Origin: Nitrobacter vulgaris
GTDB taxonomy: Bacteria; Pseudomonadota; Alphaproteobacteria; Rhizobiales; Xanthobacteraceae
NCBI RefSeq assembly: GCF_002028545.1
Contig: NZ_MWPQ01000006.1
Span: 16,626-80,625 of the forward strand
Direction: 5' to 3'
DNA: 64,000 nucleotides
In this document: in pieces, positions 59,246 through 64,000 of the stretch
How the letters are laid out: each line of letters opens with the position of its first letter
Numbering within the stretch: position 1 is the first letter of the stretch
Translations under genes and position numbers: made by a program
The notes under the pieces: generated by a model
What the model saw: only the letters and a program-made list of their open reading frames with translations
Told to the model about the DNA's origin: nothing
The model's database searches: none

Positions 59246-61053
59246 TACTGCACCTTCTCCCATGACGCTTGATTGGCCGGATCACCGCCCTTGAAGCGAT
59301 GCCCGTCAACAATGTCGCCAACAAGCGGGACATCGCCCTTTCCACCAAGGCCAGTCAGCATCTGACGCATCGCCGGCGTCATGATACTGTGGCGATTCAA
59401 CTCGCTTAGACGCTTCTCGGCATCGTTACGGCTGATCTGGTTCTGGCTGTACTGACTGATGATGTCGGCGCGCTCGATATTTATCGCAGACTTCGCCTTC
59501 ATCATTTCAGAAATGGCGACATTCGCTTCCGGCTTATTGCGAAGCGCCGGCAATGACCGCAACATGCCATCATATTCAATGTCCGACGTGGATCCAGAAC
59601 CTGGCGCGCGCATAGTCGGAGCAACCCGCTTGACGATAGCGTTGAAAGCATCGCCGGCGGATGAGACGCCAGGGAACATCTCAGCGAGGCGACCGGTCAA
59701 CGGGCCTTGCGGGGCCACCTTGATCAACTCGTCAAGCATCTGCAAATCTTGCACCTGCCCAGCCGAGACGTGACCCGCTTCCTGCCACGCGGTCCAGTTT
59801 TTCGCCGTCCCCTCATCCAGCTTCTTACGCAACTCGCCGTCCGGGGCTTGTGCCCCAACCTGTATCGGGACGGAGGTCGCGCCAGCTTTCTTGCGTGATA
59901 TATCCCACTGGCCAAACGGCATGGGCTGCCGGCCCGCTCTGCTTTCCTGATCAGCATAGAAGTTATATGCGGCGACTTCGCTTGGCGCATTCGCTGACGG
60001 CTTAAGAACAGTTACCTTCCCAAGCGCGTCGCGCTGTACCAAATTTCCCTGCTCATCCAGAGTCGGGGCAGATAGCGGCGTCAACTTGTTTCGCTCGTCC
60101 TGAATTTTCATCTGGTACAGCGGGTCATTCGTTTTTGTCTGCGCTTCAAGCTGGTTCTGAAACAGCAATGCGCCGATCCTGCGATCCTCAGGAGAGACGT
60201 ACGGACTCGATACCAATTCGAGGATAGCGGGATGGATCGCGGGACGCGTCGCTGCCGCGTCCTGCCCAGGTATGGCGTAGCCCTGTGTCGGCTGAGCATT
60301 TGCAGGAAGGGCCGCAGGATCAGACGAACCGGCATATTGCGCAACCCGCCTGTTCAGGTTTTCAGGCGACGGGCGAAGAAAGTTTCTTGCGATGGCAACT
60401 GCCGCTTCTTGCGGTGTCTTAGCTGACATAAACGACGCGGCAGACCCAGCCTCCGATCCATTCAATTCCTTGAGCAAGAAATCCAATTGAGTATCTACGT
60501 CTCCAACCGGACGGCCCGTTGCCTGTGCGAAATGCTCTAGCTCTACTCTGCGAGGCCCCGTCCACTGAGCCAGCCCAAACCCGCCACGTGATCCCGGCGC
60601 AAGGGGTTTTGCCTCGTTAAGACCAGGGTTAAAGCCGCTTTCATCGCGGAAGTTCATTATGAACCCGTCCGCAACAGGAACCGGGACGCCGCGCTTGATT
60701 AGGCCCTCACGAATGGCATCAGCACCAGGCATATTAGCCGGAGATGATCCAGCAGGCACAGCACTGACGGCAGGAGTGACAACTGGCGTTGTGGTCTGCC
60801 CCCCAATATTACCGAGTGCGCGGGCCACAAGGTCGTGAGAGTACGTAGCGTTAGATCGCGAAGCTGTATCAGCCTGACCACTTTCCATCCCGCCTAACAA
60901 AGCCTGAGCAACCCTCGACGCGCCCTGCCATGGCGAAGCGATCGGGGAATAGTCCATCCCGCTTGCCATCAAGGATGCAGCCACCTTGCGCTGCTGAGCG
61001 ATTTCCTCGGGCGTCATACGTGCGCCGCCGGGACCCCAAATAAAATCGGCCAT
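59245..61053 (-). CDS. Putative phage ejection protein with lysozyme-like domain, 602 aa
   Basis: A lysozyme domain of the phage tail-lysozyme type covers about residues 105-225, with IKRGVPVPVADGFIMNF, RDESGFNPG (likely catalytic Glu138), GGFGLAQWTGPRRVELE and TQLDFLLKEL. The rest is helical with no further family identified. Such proteins cut peptidoglycan during DNA entry. The start overlaps the stop of the preceding gene (TGATG). Confidence 0.7.
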   Translation of the reverse strand: MADFIWGPGGARMTPEEIAQQRKVAASLMASGMDYSPIASPWQGASRVAQALLGGMESGQADTASRSNATYSHDLVARALGNIGGQTTTPVVTPAVSAVPAGSSPANMPGADAIREGLIKRGVPVPVADGFIMNFRDESGFNPGLNEAKPLAPGSRGGFGLAQWTGPRRVELEHFAQATGRPVGDVDTQLDFLLKELNGSEAGSAASFMSAKTPQEAAVAIARNFLRPSPENLNRRVAQYAGSSDPAALPANAQPTQGYAIPGQDAAATRPAIHPAILELVSSPYVSPEDRRIGALLFQNQLEAQTKTNDPLYQMKIQDERNKLTPLSAPTLDEQGNLVQRDALGKVTVLKPSANAPSEVAAYNFYADQESRAGRQPMPFGQWDISRKKAGATSVPIQVGAQAPDGELRKKLDEGTAKNWTAWQEAGHVSAGQVQDLQMLDELIKVAPQGPLTGRLAEMFPGVSSAGDAFNAIVKRVAPTMRAPGSGSTSDIEYDGMLRSLPALRNKPEANVAISEMMKAKSAINIERADIISQYSQNQISRNDAEKRLSELNRHSIMTPAMRQMLTGLGGKGDVPLVGDIVDGHRFKGGDPANQASWEKVQ

Positions 61054-61868
61054 CACCGCCGCCCCTTCAACAATGGCAGTCCGTATTGTGCCGCACCGCC
61101 AAGTAGAGCGCCGCCTAACGAAAACATCCCACCCATTCCAGCCTGATAGTTCCGGGACTCGTTCTGGAAGTTCTGGTTCACCAACCCGCTGTAATCGACG
61201 CCTGCCACCTGAGACTGTGGGGTGCTGGTAAAAGATTGGTTCGGCTGCGTGATCTGCGATCCGGATAGTAGCGCGGTCGTCTCATTGATCGGATTTGCCC
61301 GAGTAAACGCCGCCTCTTGGAATGCCTGCCCTCTCCCGTTGAGCGCAAGCTGGTTCATCTGGTCATTGTTGGCCTGATCCATCCGCTTCATTTCAGCCGC
61401 ATAAGCCGCCGTACCGGGACGAAGGCCACGGTTGATCAACTGACGATCCAGAGCGGCGCGGGCCTGCTCTTGCTGCGGAAGGATGCGAGACGACGCTAGG
61501 TCATAGGCCCAATCAGCCGCATCCTGATTATCGAACTTGAACGGCGTTGCGAGCATGGAGCTGAGCCGAGCAGACTGATCCTGAGCTAACCCAGCGAGAT
61601 TACCTTGAGCCGCCTGCGTCTTGTCGAAAATGGCTTGCTGAGAAGGCGAGAGTGTTTGCGTCGCGGTAAATTGCGGGGCCGTGATCTGCTTACCGCTCGG
61701 ATCAGTCATGGTCGTAGAACCAGTCTGATTATACGCCAAAGAACCATACGGTGTGTTCTGCCCGACCATGTTCATGGCCTGCTGCTGCTGAGCCGTGAAG
61801 CTGTTCCACGATCCTTGAGCGGCTGCGGTCTGTGCCGGGTCCGGAGCGCTTGGAGCCTGCTTTCCCAT
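61053..61868 (-). CDS. Putative phage internal virion protein, 271 aa
   Basis: The protein is Gln/Ala/Asn-rich and repetitive, with QGSWNSFTAQQQQAMNMVG and INRGLRPGTAAYAAEMKRM. It ends with a Gly-rich hydrophobic segment (AGMGGMFSLGGALLGG, AAQYGLPLL). Similar small Gln-rich proteins precede the ejection proteins in podovirus-like clusters. GGAGTAGTATCC lies just before the ATG. It is the first gene of the three-gene cassette. Confidence 0.6.
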   Translation of the reverse strand: MGKQAPSAPDPAQTAAAQGSWNSFTAQQQQAMNMVGQNTPYGSLAYNQTGSTTMTDPSGKQITAPQFTATQTLSPSQQAIFDKTQAAQGNLAGLAQDQSARLSSMLATPFKFDNQDAADWAYDLASSRILPQQEQARAALDRQLINRGLRPGTAAYAAEMKRMDQANNDQMNQLALNGRGQAFQEAAFTRANPINETTALLSGSQITQPNQSFTSTPQSQVAGVDYSGLVNQNFQNESRNYQAGMGGMFSLGGALLGGAAQYGLPLLKGRR

Positions 61869-61881
61869 TGGATACTACTCC

Positions 61882-62172
61882 TTAATTCAAGCTGCCGGCA
61901 TGCGCGGCTGCCGCCAGCCGTCGAAGAAATCCAGCTTCTAAAAATTCACACCGCCCGCCTGTAACTATCGAGTAGAGACAGAGCGACAGGAGTTCGAAAC
62001 TTTGATGCCGCTTGGCATAAGAAAGGGCCTGATTGGCAAGCGCCTCTCCCGTGACGAAATCAACCCGATCGTCACCACTCCGCTGCACCGCAAAGAAGTT
62101 TGCGTTTTCCAAATCCACAAATGCCGGGAGATCATTCGGTGGTTCGAGCATTGGCTCTTGATGAGTGTTCAT
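61882..62172 (-). CDS. Hypothetical protein, 96 aa
   Basis: The protein begins MNTHQEPMLEPPNDLPAF and has a Cys-containing helix ELLSLCLYSIVTGG. GGAGAG precedes the ATG at 62172. It is 13 nt upstream of the virion cassette and probably cotranscribed with it. I do not recognise it. Confidence 0.55.
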   Translation of the reverse strand: MNTHQEPMLEPPNDLPAFVDLENANFFAVQRSGDDRVDFVTGEALANQALSYAKRHQSFELLSLCLYSIVTGGRCEFLEAGFLRRLAAAAHAGSLN

Positions 62173-62184
62173 GTCGCTCTCCAC

Positions 62185-62355
62185 TCACACGACCGCCAAG
62201 AGCGACGGCTCAATGCCGTCTGCCCTTAGCCGATCAATCACGGAGCGGCGGACGTATTCAGATTTACTTTGAAATTCGCGCTTCGCAGCGGCGTCGATCG
62301 CTTCCGAGAGCGATTCCGGTGCCCGAAACTGCAGAAGCTTAGTGTGACGTTCCAT
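62185..62355 (-). CDS. Small ribbon-helix-helix-like protein, 56 aa
   Basis: MERHTKLLQFRAPESLSEAI followed by AKREFQSKSEYVRRSVIDRL has the size and pattern of an RHH DNA-binding protein (strand, helix, helix with SEYVRRS). It could regulate the cassette downstream. The ATG at 62355 starts the conserved part; the frame runs open to 62538. Confidence 0.6.
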   Translation of the reverse strand: MERHTKLLQFRAPESLSEAIDAAAKREFQSKSEYVRRSVIDRLRADGIEPSLLAVV

Positions 62356-62627
62356 GACGTATCCGGTGCTGATGTCATGCGGATCACAGTACGAGGCGCG
62401 TGAGGAACAGCTACCTACGTTCTGAGAAGATGGAATAAGCCTGATGAATTTTGAAGATATGGCGCCGGGGGCTGCCGCTGTCACGTCACGGGCACTCGAT
62501 AGTCTGCGGCGAGCTAATGCATCCCCGGGAGCGTTCAAGCGCTTTTGAGCCGGCTGCGTGCACTAGTGAACAGAATTTCATCGTTCGGATATGCGATGAT
62601 GCTTTATTACCGCGCGGGAGCAACGCC

Positions 62628-62780
62628 ATGCCGAGACGCCGGTTTAAGGAAATCCTGCCTTCTTACGCTGCGCCTCCTAAAGAAGGCGTGCCTTCTCCCG
62701 GCCCCGCCGAAAGCCAAGCGGACTTGGACGCCCTGATCGTCAAGTGGGTGTCGTCGCCGGGCCTCCAGCCGCCGAAATAG
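62628..62780 (+). CDS. Hypothetical small protein, 50 aa
   Basis: The basic N-terminus MPRRRFKEILPSYAAPPKEG is followed by ADLDALIVKWVSS. GGGAG lies 8 nt before the ATG. Function unknown; it may be a fragment. Confidence 0.4.
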   Translation: MPRRRFKEILPSYAAPPKEGVPSPGPAESQADLDALIVKWVSSPGLQPPK

Positions 62781-62953
62781 CGCTGGCGCGAAACTCTCAG
62801 CGCGACGATTCTCGCGGAGACAACCGCCGGTCTTCAAATCGCGCATTACGAGGAACTGTGAATAACGGCGACCGTTAGCCTCATCATCGCCCGACCCCGG
62901 CAGTTATCGGTGACTGAGAGCAGCGCGCGCTCCCGCCTCAAGTGGAGCCAGCA

Positions 62954-63118
62954 ATGTGCGGGAAGTGCGACACTCTGCGCCGGGAGATAGCTCTCGCACG
63001 AGGCCTCTTAGCTGATCTCACGGACCCGAGCAGCATCGCACTCGTTAAGGCAGACATCGAGCTTCTCGAAGAGAGTCTTTTCGCGGTGATAGCGAAGCAC
63101 CATTCCGGCGCGACGTAG
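62954..63118 (+). CDS. Small CxxC protein, copy 1, 54 aa
   Basis: It begins MCGKCDTLRREIALARGLLA and has the helical pattern LTDPSSIALVKADIELLEES. It is a paralogue of the gene at 63376, with matching upstream sequence. It is too short for the usual ORF cutoff. The CxxC suggests metal or redox binding, not proven. Confidence 0.55.
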   Translation: MCGKCDTLRREIALARGLLADLTDPSSIALVKADIELLEESLFAVIAKHHSGAT

Positions 63119-63375
63119 GCTCGCTCCCCCGGAGGGCCCTAGCACGGTCTCGCAGCTTTTTGCCCCCAAAGCCCCCGCGGGACCGTGCACCCCAAGGCCG
63201 GGCTCAGGAAGAATCAAATTAAGTCACAACGATGAATGAGAGCTTTCCGGTCCGCAGCTCAAGATTCCATGCCGTCTGCCGCGCATAGCTGGTAAGGTCA
63301 TCCATCATCGCCCCTTTCGAGGCATCCGCCGATGACTGGGAGCAGCGCGAGCTTCCGCCTCTCACGGAGCGCGCC

Positions 63376-63582
63376 ATGTGCAGCGAATGCGACGAACTGC
63401 GCCGAAAGATTGCCGTCAACCGCGGGCTTTCGATCGGACTCAATGACCCGGATAGCATCAGCGTCAATAAAGCCGAACTTGCAGCGCTCGAAAACCAGAT
63501 GGATGTGCTGTTCGGAGAGCACCTCGAAGCGGCTCGGCCCTCAAGCCAGAAAGCCCTCGATAAAAAGCCGATGGTGCAGTAG
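63376..63582 (+). CDS. Small CxxC protein, copy 2, 68 aa
   Basis: It begins MCSECDELRRKIAVNRGLSI and aligns with copy 1 through LNDPDSISVNKAELAALENQ, with a longer tail. About 80 nt upstream of the ATG also match the upstream of copy 1 (GACTGGGAGCAGCGCGAGC versus GACTGAGAGCAGCGCGCGC), so it arose by tandem duplication. Confidence 0.6.
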   Translation: MCSECDELRRKIAVNRGLSIGLNDPDSISVNKAELAALENQMDVLFGEHLEAARPSSQKALDKKPMVQ

Positions 63583-63621
63583 TTTTTGGCGAATTGAGCG
63601 CTAGCCCCAAGTTTACCTCTA

Positions 63622-63681
63622 AGGCCTAAAGGTCGTCACAACAGCACTTCCGTGCTCGTCGGCCTACTGCCCTTTAGGCTT
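63622..63681. repeat. Inverted repeat with an inner hairpin
   Basis: AGGCCTAAAGG (63622-63632) and CCTTTAGGCTT (63671-63681) are near-complementary and enclose a perfect AGCAC-TTCC-GTGCT hairpin (63643-63656). The function is unknown. Confidence 0.5.
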
Positions 63682-63730
63682 GCGGCGATGGCGGTTCGCG
63701 CCAGCTGGGCTATTCACACCCGGCGGAAAC

Positions 63731-63928
63731 TCAGTTCGGGCTCATCAGGAAGTCCCTGTACTGGCGGTCCCTGCCCTTCATATGCCTTAGCAAGGCCTGG
63801 CGTCGCTGCTCGGGCATGCCGGGGCCGTGCTCTATGAAGGCCTGCACCGTCTTCTTAAATTCCTGGGCCCGCGGCTCCGATTCCTTCGTCAGGTCGCCAT
63901 ACTGCTGATTCCGGAGCAAGCCGCCCAC
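63731..63928 (-). CDS. Truncated hypothetical protein, 65 aa
   Basis: The frame reads AFIEHGPGMPEQRRQALLRH and RDRQYRDFLMSPN with backbone-like codon use, but starts at a GTG inside a repeat unit, with an in-frame stop just upstream at 63929. It looks like the 3' end of a gene cut by the insertion-sequence-like repeats. The protein family is not recognised. Confidence 0.4.
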   Translation of the reverse strand: MGGLLRNQQYGDLTKESEPRAQEFKKTVQAFIEHGPGMPEQRRQALLRHMKGRDRQYRDFLMSPN

Positions 63929-64000
63929 CTATTCCAGGATGATGCCGCCCACCTGTTCCGATTAATTGTCGCCCAGCATTCCGATTAATCCTCGCCCAGC
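63922..64000. mobile_element. Terminal repeats of a probable IS21-type insertion sequence
   Basis: Four copies of CGCCCACC/CGCCCAGC start at 63922, 63946, 63970 and 63993, so the period is 24, 24 and 23. Between them lie ATTCC-type words (ATTCCAGGATGATGC, GTTCCGATTAATTGT, ATTCCGATTAATCCT). IS21 elements carry several such 20-25 bp repeats at their ends. The element would extend beyond the window. Confidence 0.5.

Larger units (their letters stand above)
51158..64000. mobile_element. Partial prophage or genomic island beside tRNA-Thr
   Basis: Starting at the tRNA 3' end, the DNA changes to small phage-type genes on both strands, with lower and patchier GC than the backbone. There are HNH, DUF5681 and virion-ejection proteins, but no integrase, terminase, portal or capsid gene. 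The right end is outside the window and is interrupted by an insertion-sequence-like end. Boundaries are inferred. Confidence 0.6.

Noticed and set aside
63622..63681. Possible integron attC site
   Set aside because: The arms resemble attC in form, but the required GTTRRRY / RYYYAAC core with the cleavage triplet is missing (CTT/AAG instead), and there is no integron integrase.

Overview
This GC-rich window comes from the chromosome of an alphaproteobacterium, most likely of the Bradyrhizobium / Rhodopseudomonas / Nitrobacter group (family Nitrobacteraceae). The support is the gene order (proA-nadD-rsfS-rlmH-envC-ctpA; lpdA near sucB-sucA-sucD-sucC-mdh; tsaD-gpsA divergent from hemC-hemD-mic60-hemY), the protein sequences as I recognise them, and dispersed intergenic palindromes of a type I associate with that group. 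Genus is not decided. No similarity search was run, so all names rest on motifs and family recognition.

Positions 1-51157 are a housekeeping backbone. From left to right it holds: the 3' part of proA, nadD, rsfS, rlmH and the envC-ctpA-deacetylase envelope group (1-7121); rppH (7273-7773); the F1 ATP synthase operon on the minus strand, in the order atpH-A-G-[Ohr/OsmC]-D-C (7819-13422); an rlpA-like gene (14068); priA and xerC (14824-18269); the 2-oxoglutarate dehydrogenase / TCA block lpdA, a lower-GC orphan gene, sucB, sucA, sucD, sucC and mdh (18302-28086); zapE, thpR and tesA-like genes divergent from a YbbA/YbbP-like ABC exporter (28190-34381); a Bax-inhibitor family protein; a two-gene exonuclease plus ATP-dependent ligase DNA repair operon (35672-38517); pyrD with a DUF952 gene; an S24/LexA-like regulator; acs; the EVE-gpsA-tsaD group; and the heme operon hemC-hemD-mic60-hemY (46113-50948). 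The backbone ends at a tRNA-Thr(CGU) gene (51082-51157).

Positions 51158-64000 are accessory DNA, apparently a decayed prophage or genomic island at the 3' end of the tRNA. It holds a DUF5334-type secreted protein, a small protein with a threefold internal repeat, a frameshifted ClpP-fold serine protease, an XRE repressor with a palindromic operator and a divergent run of small phage-type genes ending in an HNH endonuclease and a truncated ASCH-like gene. A minus-strand DUF5681 cluster follows. Next is a minus-strand cassette of three genes that look like podovirus internal-virion / DNA-ejection proteins, one with a phage lysozyme domain. Last come several tiny proteins, including a tandem pair with CxxC motifs. 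The window ends in 23-24 bp repeats resembling the end of an IS21-type insertion sequence. No integrase, terminase, portal or capsid gene is visible, so the element is partial or continues past the right edge.

The most unusual signals are an orphan virion ejection cassette without head genes; a palindromic intergenic repeat sitting in frame inside the DNA ligase gene; an Ohr-like peroxidase gene and several palindromes inside the ATP synthase operon; and a hairpin that covers the ribosome-binding site of the ABC exporter.
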